Shown here: positions 7,373-19,100 of the stretch, piece by piece | Position numbering within the stretch: the stretch's first letter is position 1 | How the letters are laid out: every line of letters starts with the position of its first letter | Notes under the pieces: generated by a model | Database searches by the model: none | The model's input: the letters and a program-made list of their open reading frames with translations, nothing else | Told to the model about the DNA's origin: nothing | Program-made: the position numbers and the translations under genes | Assembly: GCA_030710605.1 (NCBI GenBank) | Contig: CP092873.1 | Coordinates: forward strand, 1,191,900 to 1,255,899 | Length of the DNA: 64,000 nucleotides | Direction: 5' to 3' | Source: Cordylochernes scorpioides | Lineage: Eukaryota > Arthropoda > Arachnida > Pseudoscorpiones > Chernetidae

Positions 7373-9888
7373 ACAAACAAGATTTTCAAATGATTTTTTT
7401 ACAGACCCCGATATATGAAAGCAGGCTGCCCAAGGTTCACCCTCTTGCCACTTGAGGCCAGAAGCTCATTAGTGGTGATTGGAAATCCCTCCCAAGAATT
7501 GCCTCAATGTAGAATATCTGTGATAAATAACTTTCCACATCTACAGAGATTGTAGGCAGCTGAGGGACAATGAGAGGTCTTTGCATTTTGAGATGAAGTG
7601 GGACAGAAGGCTGCTAGAGGCCATCTCAGATGTTGGCCAGCTAGACCAGCTTGGAGACCACCAGATTCCAACAACTGAGTGGAAGGCCAACTGTATTGCT
7701 GACATCAAGAGATGTGAACCAAGGAGACAAAGTGTGCAATAAGAAACTGCTGCCCACACTAAGGGCCAAGATCAGTGGAATGTCTGCCGGGCCAACAGAT
7801 GTCAGTCAAACATCCGTCCGTCGGCCCTGGCAGCTTGCTGTCCCATCCCCATGAGCCCTGATGGTCAGTCAGCCACCACCACGGCACTCTGGGATGGATG
7901 TTGAACCACAATAATTATTGTTATTGACAATGCTCATTTCTAATGGAAGCATCTGCCAGTTAGGAGGGTTATCATTTCCTACCTATTTGTTAAGTATTTT
8001 AAAACAAATTCTACACATTTAACATCAAAACATGGATTTTGTAGGCAAATTGGTTGACATGTTTGGTGGTTGTATAAGGCTCAAATGTTTTATTTAGAGC
8101 TGTTTATTCTGCTTCCATAATTTATAGGTCAAATTAATAGAGTTCTAAAACTTATAAATGTTCTGGAAACATAACCATCCTATTGTAAGGTCTGCAGAGT
8201 ACTGGGGGTGCTGCCCAGGTTGGTTAAATTAGGTTATTTAGATTGATTTAGAAATGGGACTGTTTCCTGCTAGTAGTGTTACAATGGTCCGCTGAAATGA
8301 CACTTTTATAACAGCAAGTTGTTATAGCAATTATCCCTGTGGCCACCAAAAGATGAGATAGCTACATGCTGGCAACAACTACATCACCGTATTCTAACTC
8401 CTGTTGATATTATTCCTATCCTTACTCTGATGGCTAAATGCGTGGAATAATTTCACCATTCTGTGTTCTAAATCTTTATGGAATTTTAGCCTAGTTTCTC
8501 TGGAATCAATATTAAACTAATCTGTTTCATCATCAGTTTATATCATCATTTAGTACCAACTTAGAGAAACCAAATCTATAGTATCCTATAGCATAGAGAT
8601 CACATATGATTTTTGTAATTGATGGATTCTGAAGTTATATTCTGTGTAGCACAAATCTCAACATGCTCTTTCAGTACATATTCAGGTAGTTTCAGCATTT
8701 TACATGCAAAGGGTGGGTGGAAGGATTCAGGTCAAACTTTATTGGATTTTTTGTGAAATTTCAGTTACTTAGAAAGCATTTTGACAGCAAAATATTTTCA
8801 CCATAGTTATAAATTGTCTTGTGGCAAATGCAAAATTATTCAGGATATAAAATTTACCATGATGTTAATCTAACGACAAATGCTTCCATTGGAAATTGGT
8901 GTTTTACATCAGAAATAATAAAAAAAAGTGGGGAATAATTTGAATGGTGTGCTTTCCATGCCTACTTGGTGAAAAGTACAAATTCCTGGATTTATCAGAA
9001 TTACACATTTTAAAATTTATTATTACAAAATATATATACTAGAGGGAATGATATCTTGAAAAATAGATATGAAAAATAGAAATGATGAGACCAACTTTAT
9101 TCACGATTGATATGAATATAACTGTTTTCATAAGCGCGATAAATTGTTGGAAAATACAGGGGAAAGTTGTTTTAATTATTTTATTGAACGAAAAGTTATC
9201 TAATATAAATAAAACGTGTTCATTTGTTGTAAAGAAAACACGTGTTAAGATAGCTACTAAACCTGAGTTTCACAAAATGGTAGAATAAATTGTTTTACTA
9301 AAAACATTATAGATGCCAAATTTAATGTACTTACTGTATGTGTGATTTTTATATAAATACAATTTATATACGTAACTGATAGCCGCTACAAGGAATTCAT
9401 CGGCAACAAGTTAAGAAAATAAGAAGAGAAAAAACTTAGTCAAATTATATATTTAATGATAAAATTCAATTAAAATTCTATGAAATTTATCTTTCGTGTG
9501 ATTAACAAAGTATATTTAAAATAAATTAATACATTTATTTATAAAAATATAAAAATTGATAAATAATATATATCCTTTTCTTTTCTCTCATAAAATAAAA
9601 TGAAAAATACAATTAATTAGGAAAATATAAACTAAAAGGTTACACATTTTAAAAATATTTTGAAAAGCTTTTTTAATTTGAAATATTACAATTTTGAAGA
9701 AATTCAAGTATCTTATTCATTATGATCCGAAATTAATTTTTAAGGCTCAAAAATAATATCAACATAGACAATTTAGAAAATAAAAATATGCAGATTATTT
9801 TAATTGCTTAGCTTCCCTTGAACACCTATCTAAACCACCAACCCAGAAATTAAAATATTATCTCCAAGATTTCTCTGTCAGCATAAGG
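7373..9888. other. Intergenic stretch, no gene recognised
   Basis: The segment at 7541-7860 is less AT-rich and carries two overlapping small frames, but neither shows a domain and I do not call them. The rest is AT-rich with no ribozyme motif, SINE or RT signature. It ends at the left target duplication of the LINE (9889-9906). Confidence 0.5.
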
Positions 9889-9906
9889 GTCAATGACAAG
9901 ATTATA

Positions 9907-9927
9907 CACACACACACACACACACAA
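9907..9927 (-). repeat. Microsatellite tail of the LINE
   Basis: A CA run on the plus strand, which is TG on the element's own strand, marks the 3' end of the LINE. It abuts the target duplication directly, so it is the element's tail, not an unrelated microsatellite. Confidence 0.7.
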
Positions 9928-10381
9928 ACAAAAGCCTTTATTAAGACACACAGGTCTTACAGGGGATTCTCCTTGGGGTTACAAGACGGACAAAAACCTA
10001 TGAAAGTGGGAAATAAAAAATGGAGAAAGATCATATACATATGGTAAATATATACAGATTATAAGAAAAAAATAATAAGAAAGAAAAAAAAATTGGAAAT
10101 ATGGATGGGAGAAGTGGAGAGCGAAAATAGGAAAGAAAACAGGTATTTACATATGGAACAAGTCAATTCAAGCTCTTCTGCTCACACAGCACAGGTGGGC
10201 CATGTCTTTTTCAAGAAATCTTTAAGAGATTTTCCAGGAAAATCCGAATGCTCAGGGTTGTAAGGTAAACACCGTTTTATCAGTGTGGAGGGTTAACTTA
10301 TCTTACTTGCCTAAAAAAATAATTGGGAATTGGCTCTGTCCTTCTAATCAAGCAGAACTTTTTGGCATGTTTGGATGTTCG

Positions 10382-11136
10382 TTAAGTCTTTCTTTTTTTT
10401 ACAGCATTTTTATGGAAGTTATATAGATTCAAAGCTACTGAACTATTGTCTATAAAGTTGGATAATAAAGAATTTAATGTGAGGTGTGTATGGCCTATCT
10501 TAGAAAAGAGTATTTTTCTTTCCATGTCAAGAGGCATGCATTCAAATATATAATGTTCTAATTCATTTTCGGTTCTTTTTTTGCATAGTTGGCAATACAA
10601 GTCTTCTGTCCTTAGATATTTTATATGGTCTTCTCGATATAAAACAAATAGAATTCTCAATTGCGCGATGAGGCGTTTAGTCGGCAGCAGGAGTTCACTT
10701 AGTAGATAGTTCTCTGCTGCGAATGTTTTATGTAAATATTTGTAGTGTGTGTGCAGCTTCGAATTGGTTATTCTTGATTGATCGGTTTGGATAGACTGTT
10801 CTATAGTGATTCTGATAATTTGAGGTATTGCTTTCTGTAGAATATTGGGGTCTGAACAATTCTTTAACCACATGAATCCAGTTGAGTTTAGGATATTCAT
10901 TAAATTTTCTGTAAAACCTATAAAGGTATTCGTAAGAGTAGACGTTTCCCATAATTGGGCTAGACAGATTGCGGGCAATCTGAATTTTTCCATTTTTAAT
11001 ATTCTTAACCAGAACTTTAGAATTAGTTTGGTTGCTGTGACTCCTAGTGAGAAGCGTCCGGTTTCCATGCGTAGTACGTAGTATGTAGCCTGTGTGTTAC
11101 TCGGCAAGTTCAATAGTCGTCGGAGATAGTTATTCT
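10382..11136 (-). pseudogene. LINE reverse transcriptase, C-terminal part
   Basis: The frame begins at the copia insertion point and continues the protein left off at 24833 (KILDQNQN, then LNLPSNTQATYYVLRMETG). It covers the thumb and post-RT region and ends with a Cys/His module (CQLCKKRTENELEHYIFEC) common at the C-termini of several LINE clades. It has no catalytic palm motifs, as these lie in the distant 5' part. It stops at 10382 and is followed by a 3' UTR of about 470 bp. Confidence 0.8.
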
Positions 11137-11415
11137 TGTTGAAAAAAAGAAGAATAGTAAATCAATGATCTTGAAATATTTTTAGACTGACAACACTGTA
11201 ATATAAAAACGAGAACAAAGGAGTGTTGGTTTTGTTTACAAAATTAGTAATTGTAATGTAAATTGTTAAATGTTCTTTTCTCTCTCTCTTTGAAAATAAT
11301 AAATTTAAAATACTTTCTTAAAAGGTAAAATCGCCTAATTATTTAAAACCACTTCAGCTGTAAGTAAACTTGTTATTTGTTGTTTCATTGTCTGAACCAT
11401 AAGAGATTCCCAACA
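11137..11415 (+). repeat. 5' LTR of copia element 1
   Basis: Begins TGTTGAAAAA and ends CCCAACA. It matches 24560-24832 apart from a small indel near 11207-11215, a CT-dinucleotide difference and a few substitutions. Confidence 0.9.
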
Positions 11416-11426
11416 TGGTAGCAGAG
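11416..11426 (+). promoter_or_regulatory. Primer binding site, initiator tRNA-Met
   Basis: TGGTAGCAGAG directly after the LTR is the complement of the 3' end of animal initiator tRNA-Met (CTCTGCTACCA), the usual primer for copia elements. Confidence 0.7.
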
Positions 11427-11483
11427 CGTGGTTCTTTTTGAATCGCGGTAAAATATATATATAAAATATAAATAAAAACAAAA

Positions 11484-12065
11484 ATGGCTGTCAGCGAAGA
11501 TATCGCAAATATTGTGAGACTTAAAAATCCTGAAAATTTTTATTTATGGAATTTTCAGATAACAATTATTTTCAAAGCAAATGGCCTTCTAGATATTGTA
11601 AATGGAAAATCGTTGTTTGAATACTTGAAAGATGAAACTGGAAAAGATAAATGGAGCCTAAAAGACGCCAAAGCACAAAAATACATAATGTTAACCATTG
11701 AAAAGAATGTTTTAGCACATATTCTAAATTGCAAAACTTCAAAAGAAATGTATGAAAAACTAGTAGCCATTTATCAAAGAGAAGATGAGCAATTAAAATG
11801 CAAATTACTACAAGAATTTCATGGATTCAAATTTGACAAACATACATATATGGCAACAAATATAAGCAGAATGCAAAATTTAGTATTCAAACTAAATAAT
11901 GTAAAACAAGAAATTGAGGAAAGCTTTGTAATTTCTAAAATATTGAGCATTTTGCCAGACTACTTTAATTACTTCAGCACAGCATGGGACTCGACACCAA
12001 AAAGTGAGAAAACGTTAACAAACTTAATATCAAGACTATCACTTGAAGAAACTAAACAAAAGTAA
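11484..12065 (+). pseudogene. Copia 1 gag
   Basis: 193 residues from the ATG after the leader. The sequence has the copia gag pattern: an N-terminal segment with YLWNFQITIIF, a central helical domain with LNCKTSKEMYEKL, and ILPDYFNYFSTAWDS near the end. This family is known to form the virus-like particle shell. The stop at 12063 comes before the zinc knuckles, which lie in another frame from 12090. The gag is therefore frameshifted from its nucleic-acid-binding part, and the element cannot make the normal Gag-Pol. Confidence 0.85.
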
Positions 12066-12089
12066 AGCCTGAAGAGGGAATAGCCATGA

Positions 12090-14210
12090 GTGCTACTAAA
12101 GTACAGCAGTGCTTTAACTGCAAAAAAGAGCGGGCACTTAGCAAAATATTGTAGACTAAATAAAAAATGGTGTACCATCTGTAAAAAGACAAATCATACT
12201 CAAGACCAATGCTTCTTTAAGAAATCTCAAAATAAATTCCAGGAATATATTCCTTGCCGAATTTGTAAAAAGACAAATCATAAAGAAAAGGATTGCTTTT
12301 TCAGAAACAAAAATGAAGAAAAATTGTCCTTTTTTGTAGGAGAGACTTTAAAATGTAAAAATGAGGAATTGCTAGAATTCATTGTAGACAATGGCTCAAC
12401 AAGCCATATGATAAATAGTAAAAGGTTTTTACTAGATGAAGTAGATTGCAACTCAAAAATATCAATAGCAAAAAAGGAAGAAACTCTATTAGCAAAATCA
12501 GTCGGAAAAATTCAAGGGAAAAAATGTGATCTCAAGGAGGTGATGTTTGTACCAAACTTGACAAATAATTTACTATCGGTAAGTGCCATTACCAGAAATA
12601 AAGGCAAAGTCGTCTTTGAAGATGAAAAGGTATTTGTCGTAAAAAATGGAAAAAGTTTTAGAAGGAGAAAAACAGGAAAATGGACTCTATACAATAAATA
12701 TAGAAACAGAAAACACCGAAATTGAAGAATCTCACCTAACAACTACCCAAAATGAAGAAATGCTATAATGGCACAGAAAAATGGGTGACATAAGTTTTTC
12801 AAGCTTAAAACAATTAAAATCTATGGTTAATGGAATAAACATAGAAAAAATAAGTCAAGATGAAATTTGTGAAACATGCATTAAAGCTAAACAGGTAAGA
12901 AAGCCATTCAATTCCATTAGAACAAAATCAAAAAGGCCTTCAGAAATAATCCATACAGATGTATGTGGACCTTTAGATCCCACTACCCATGACAACAAAA
13001 ACTATTTTCTAACATTTCTTGATGACTACACACATTTTTGTCATGTGTATTTGTTACAAAATAAATATGAAGTAAAAGGATATCTAAAATAATTTATTAC
13101 AGAAGCAGAAAACCAAATGAATCTAAAAGTTTCAAAAATAAGATGTGACAATGGCGGAGAATATGTAAATGAAGATATAAAATCCTGGCGCAAAGCTAAA
13201 GGAATCATTATGGATCTCACCATACCTCACTCACCTCAGCTAAACTGCAAAGCCGAAAGATTAAATAGAACCCTGATGGAGAAAACTAGAGCTCTTTTGA
13301 TTGATTCTGGTGTAGAAAAATACATGTGGGGAGAAGCTGTAAGGGTTTCAGCCTATTTGCTGAACCGAAGCCCTACTCAAGAATTAGAGAAAACCCCTGC
13401 AGAACTTTGGTTCAACAAAAGACCAAATTTGTCAAACTTACAACTTTTTGGTTGTGAAGCTTATGTCAAAACCCTAAAACACATAAAGAAATTGGAAGAC
13501 AGAAGTAAAAAATATACCTTTATAGGTTATGCACCAAATGGTTATCGCCTTTGGGATGAACAAAGCAAACGAATCTTTACAGCTAGAGATGTATTTTTTT
13601 AGATAAAGGATGTATAAATAAAGAAGAAAAAATACCTATTGTCGAACCAGAAGAAGAATCTGAAGATCAACTAGAATTAAATGAAGAACCAAGTCTACCA
13701 GAAGTCTCTGAAGACAAAGAAGATATCCCTACAAAACCAAGTACTTCAAAATATAATCTTAGACCAAGAAGTAGTTTACAAACACCATCAAGATATGAAG
13801 ACTTCTATTTAGAACGGGATGGAACAACAGAATCAGCTCTTCTAACTTACTCTGAAGCTATATCTGGTCCAAATCAAGAAAAATGGAAAAAGGCAATAAA
13901 AGAAGAAAAAGAGTCTCTTGCCAAAAATGAAGTTTGGGAAATAGTAAAAGAAAATGAAGCGTCAAACAAGAAGATTCTGACCTCTAAATGGCTCTTTAAA
14001 GTGAAAGAAGATGGCCGCTACAAAGCAAGACTAGTTGTAAGAGGCTTTGAACAAGAAGCAGGCATTGATTATGATGAGACATTCAGTCCAGTTATAAGCA
14101 CTGTCTCTTTAAGGATATACTTTGCTCTAATGGCTAAGAGAAGGTTTGTTTTTAAAACATTTGACATAAAAACAGCTTTTCTATATGGGTTTTTGGATGA
14201 AGAAATATAT
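12090..14210 (+). pseudogene. Copia 1 pol, first part: zinc knuckles, protease, integrase, start of RT
   Basis: Broken into 12090-12725, 12781-13092, 13117-13602 and about 13600-14210 by stops and a frameshift in a T-run near 13598. It has two CX2C-type knuckles (CTICKKTNHTQDQC, CRICKKTNHKEKDC) and a protease core VDNGSTSHM, where copia normally has DSG. The integrase has HTDVCGP, the DNGGEYVN box and the NRTLMEKTRAL helix. The RT start has KARLVVRGFEQEAGIDYDETFSPV and FDIKTAFLYG. The frame stops in the RT where gypsy A was inserted. Confidence 0.85.
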
Positions 14211-14704
14211 TGTTACGAGAAGAGCACTTGCAACCTCCGCCAGTAGATGGCGCGTTCGCCTGTTTTGCATCCGCAACTGATGCGGGAGTCGCCGACTGCT
14301 GTGATCCCGTTTCCTGCGGAGGCCACCTCTCCTGGCTGTAAATACCTTTTCATATTGGCCCCAGGGGGTGGCGTAATGTAAATACCCGTTGTTTATTTTT
14401 CAAGTTATATGTAATGTTTAGTAATAGACGGCAATAAATAAGTGCTTCTAGTCTCCGTGCCACCTCCTGTCATTCCTCTAGCCATTGCCATCTTCGTCGG
14501 GCCGCTGCTGCTGCTGCTACTACTCTTCTGGTAAGTCTCTCGTGTCATCCCACCAGTGGTAAGGCCGAGAGATACTGCCAGAGGAAGGGAGTGTCCACTC
14601 GAGCGGTGGAACTCGGGACGTCGTCAGGATGCCTGCAGGGAGGAGCTACTCCGCGAAAGAAGGAGCGAATCGTACAAAGAGATCGGGAGGGATCACGCGT
14701 GACA
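14211..14704 (+). repeat. 5' LTR of gypsy A
   Basis: Begins TGTTACGAGAAG and ends CGCGTGACA. It contains an AATAAA (GGCAATAAATAAG) near 14430. The small frames in both directions inside it have no domain. Confidence 0.9.
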
Positions 14705-14780
14705 CTGGTGTCAGAGGTGGGCTTTTTCCTCGTGGAGGTCACCAGGAGGCTCCTTTGGAGATTTCTTTGGTTGCTGACGA

Positions 14781-16134
14781 ATGCCCATCGAGACTAGAGG
14801 TCAAAAAATGGCCTCGGAGCAGAACTTGCTGGCCACAATCACCCAGATGATGCAAGGGCTTCAGGAAGAAAAGCTTCTTAAAGAAAAAAGAAGAGTTCTT
14901 AAAGAAGAAGAGAAAGAAAAAAGAAGAGTTCTTAAAGAAGAAGAGAAAGAAAAAAGAAGAGTTCTTAAAGAAGAAGAGAAAGAAAAAAGAAGAGTTCTTA
15001 AAGAAGAAGAGAAAGAAAAGTTTCTTAGAGAAAAAGAGAAAGAGGAAGAAAAGCTTCTTAAAGAAAAAAGAAGAGTTCTTAAAGAAGAAGAGAAAGAGAA
15101 AGAAAAGCTTCTTAGAGAAAAAGCAAAAGAGGAAGAAAGGCTTCTTCGACAGCAGGAGAGGGAAGAGTTCCACCAGAAAGTGACAAATTTGGAGATTAGA
15201 TTCCAGAGTGAGATCGGGGGGGGGGGGGGGTCCAGGCAGCCTTAGAGAATAATATTGGCGAAGTCCGGACAGAGTGCAAGAGTGAGATCGGGGGGCTCCA
15301 GGCAGCCTTAGAGAATAATATTGGCGAAGTCCAGACAGAGTGCAAGAGGCTGGAGATCGAGCTGGCGCGCATGAAGAGTCTAGAGGGTGCTGTGATCTCC
15401 CCTACAGGCCGCAATATACCTCCGCCTACCTTTGACGGACAAACTTCCCTCGAGGGTTTTAGGCGACAATTCGAAGCAGTGACTCTCAACAATGGCTGGG
15501 GAGAGACCGAAAAAGTGACAAATTTGATTGTGGCTCTTCGGGGACCGGCCTTAGATCTGCTTCAGGCGGTTCCGCGTGCAGATCAACAGAGTTATGCGAT
15601 GTTGATGGGAGAACTTGAGTTGAGATATGGAGAACAACATCTAAGGCAAGTATACCAAGCTCAACTTAAGCTAAGAAGACAAAAAGTCGGAGAAAGTTTG
15701 CAGGGGTTTGAAGCTGATGTCAAGAGGCTCTGTCATCTGGCCTACCCTGGTGCTCCCATTGATTTCCTTGACCAATTGGCCGCCCAGACGTTTATCGATG
15801 GTATTCGAGACGTGGAAGTCCAGAGAGTGCTACGACTTGTTTCTTTCGATAAATCAAGAGAGGCGCTGGTTCGCGCCCTGGAGGTGGAGGCGGCCTACCG
15901 AGTGAGCGAATCGGGGCACTCACGGGTCCGTGGTGCAGAATTGCGGAGCAAAGCACCACTGGAGGCGGTGGGGAATCGGACGCCATTAAGGAGATACTGA
16001 AGAAACTAGAACAGCTAGTAGAGACTGGCAGGCCTGGCAGACGATCGGTTGGGCCCTGTTTCCACTGTGGACGATATGGTCATCTAAAGAGGCAGTGCAC
16101 CGTCAGACTGCCCGACCAGAGACAACTGGAAAAC
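14781..16134 (+). pseudogene. Gypsy A gag, with charged coiled-coil repeats, frameshifted
   Basis: The first frame (14781-15245) opens MPIETRGQKM and then has about eight repeats of an 11-residue unit like EEEKEKRRVLK, encoded by a 33-bp tandem repeat, which should form a charged coiled coil. A poly-G tract at 15218-15230 shifts the frame, and a segment of about 65 bp is duplicated across 15230-15350. The capsid-like region follows at 15371-16000 (TFDGQTSLEGFRRQFEAV, LRGPALDLLQAV, RRQKVGESLQGFEADV). After another one-base shift near 15955, a single zinc knuckle (CFHCGRYGHLKRQC) lies at 16057-16098. Three frames are used, so full-length Gag cannot be made from this copy. Confidence 0.8.
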
Positions 16135-19100
16135 TAAATTCTGCCAACGTTATGGGGCAACCGTTGGCTGTGGTGAACCTGCCCCACAATATTGTGTCTA
16201 TCCGTGAAATAAAAAGGACCTATGACACTCTGATGATAGAAATATTTGTAAACTCACTAAGGATGAAGGCCACTGTCGACACTGGGGCAATGGTTTCCCT
16301 CATAAAAAAGGATGTGATAAGGAGTGCGCCAACTCCGTTGCGGCATGGCATGATGCTGAAAACAGTCACAGGAGACACATCGCCAATCTTGGGAGGACTG
16401 GACGTGGAGATCTGCCTCGGAGGAATTCGATTTAATCATCGAGTGCTGGTGGCGGAGATTGATGACGAGTTCATTCTTGGAATGGATATCCTCAGGAGAC
16501 AAGATTTTACGTTCGATCCAACGCAAAGAGTTTTGACATTGGGCAGCGAAAGCTTTGTGCTGTCAAAAGAGGGCCAGAAAGATGAAGGAGTTCGACTGTT
16601 TGCCTGTGAGGATAAGCACATTGATGGAAACAGCGAGGGGGTGGTCAGGGCTGTCGCGGAGGAGCCTTTGGGATGTTGCATTGGATTAGCGGAACCAACT
16701 GATAACTCGGCGAAAAATCTCTTGGTGGCCAGAACACTCGTCAATACTATTCACGGGAAAGTCCCCATTAGAGTGGCCAACGTTTTTTTTAGTGGAGTTC
16801 GCATAAGAAAAGGAGACCTCTTGGCGACTTGTGCACCCATTTCAAGAATTTCTACGAAAGAAGACGGTCAACACAAAATAATAAGGCAGACGAAGTTGGA
16901 ACTGGACTTAAAGGATCTGTCGGAAGAAGAGGCTCGGAATGCTCGGGCGTTTCTCAAGAAGAACCAGGACGTATTTTCGTCTGGAGATGGAAACTTGGGG
17001 AGGACAGATCTGGTCCGGCACCGGATAAATACTGGCGATGCTCGGCCTATCCGGCAACCACCTAGACGGCTGCCTATGGCGAAACAAGAAGAAGTGACTG
17101 GATTATTAAGGAAAATGAAACGGGACGGAATAATCGAGGAATCCAACGGCCCATGGTCTTCGCCCGTGGTTCTGGTGACAAAGAAGGACGGTACTACAAG
17201 ATTTTGTGTAGACTATAGGCGGCTAAACGACATAACCAAGAAGGACAGCTACCCCTTGCCGCGGATCGATGACACTCTAACAACACTAGCGGGGTCGTCG
17301 TGGTTCTCTACTCTAGATCTCAAGAGTGGGTACTGGCAGGTTGGCATGCATCCAGAGGACAAAGAAAAGACAGCGTTCAGTACAGGCAGCGGGCTCTATC
17401 AATTCACCGTGATGCCTTTTGGCTTGTGTAATGCGCCGGCCACTTTCGAAAGATTGATAGAGCTCGTACTTAAAGGTTTGACCTGGAAGACCTGCTTGGT
17501 TTACCTTGACGACATAATGGTCATGGGCAGGACTTTCGAGGAACACCTTCGGAATTTGCAAGAGGTCTTCGATCGATTTAGGGCAAACAACTTGGCATTG
17601 AATCCAAAGAAATGCCAACTATTTCAGAAGAGTGTAAAGTTCCTGGGTCATATAGTGTCCACTGAGGGAATCAGGACCAGTGACGACAAGATCTTCGCCA
17701 TCAAAAATTGGCCCGAACCAAGAGATAAACATGAATTACGGAGCTTCCTTGGGCTGTGTACGTACTATCGACGCTTCGTGGAGGGATATGCCGATATTGC
17801 TGCCCCGTTGCATCGATTAACAGAGGCCAGGGCATCATTTCATTGGAATGAAGAATGTGAAAAAGCATTCCGAGCTCTAAAAAGAAGCCTTTGTTCTAGT
17901 CCAATTTTGGCGTATCCTCAGCCGGGAACAAATTTTATTTTGGATACGGACGCCAGTAACCTTGGTATCAGAGCTGTGTTATCCCAGGTTCAGGATGAGG
18001 ATGAACGGGTTATTGAATTCTTTAGTAGGGTACTGACTAAAGTGGAACGGAATTACTGTGCCACGCGGAAGGAACTTTTGGCTATTGTAAAAGCAGTGGA
18101 GCATTTCCATAAATATCTTTATGGGCAGAACTTCCTGATCAGGACAGATCATGCCGCCCTCACGTGGCTGTTGCGGATGAAGAATCCTGAGGGCCAAGTG
18201 GCGAGGTGGCTGGAAAAATTGCAGCAATACCATTTTCAGATCAAACACCGGCCTGGAAGAAAACATAACAATGCAGATGCTCTCTCCAGAAGACCTTGTG
18301 GCGACTGCAAGCATTGTGAGAGAATTGATGAACATGAAGTAACCTCAAGGAGGACAACTATGGTGCCGAGTAACGATTGGACCGCTGAGTGTTGTAGGAC
18401 TATCCAGCAACGGGATCCCAACATCGGCCCAATCTTGGAATGGAAAGAAAGGGGGAATGAAAGACCAAGCTGGGAAGTGATATCCGACAAGAGCCCCGAA
18501 TTGAAGACCTTGTGGTCACAATGGGACTCCCTCAGTATAGATAACGGACTGCTGAAAAGAATTTGGGAAAGTGCCGATGGAAGGAGTAAAACCATGCAGC
18601 TAGTAGTTCCTGAGGTCCAGGTTCCCAATGTCCTGCGGGAAATACACGATGGGGTCTCGGGGGCTCATTTTGGCATTAATAAAACGCTAAAGAAAGTTAG
18701 GGAGAGATTTTATTGGGTCTACTATCACGAGGATGTTGAAAGGTGGTGCAAGGAATGCGACAGGTGTGCCGCAAGCAAAGGACCAAAAACTAGGTCCAGA
18801 GGAGTGATGAGGGAATACAATATGGGCGTACCATTTGAGAGAATCGCGATCGATGTGGCCGGTCCATTCCCAGTCACAGAAGGCGGCAACAAATATATTT
18901 TGGTCGCCATGGACTATTTCACTAAGTGGCCTGAAGCCTACGCAATCCCGAATCAGGAGGCTACGACGGTTGCAAAAGTTCTAATGGACAACCTGATTTG
19001 TCGGTTTGGAGTGCCACTGGAACTGCATTCGGATCAAGGACGAAACTTCGAGGCAGGGGTGTTCCAAGAGTTGTGTAGGCTGTTGGGTATTCGGAAGACA

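Noticed and set aside
14739..15173. Phe/Leu-rich 144-codon minus frame
   Set aside because: Antisense of the Lys/Glu coiled-coil repeats in gypsy A gag.
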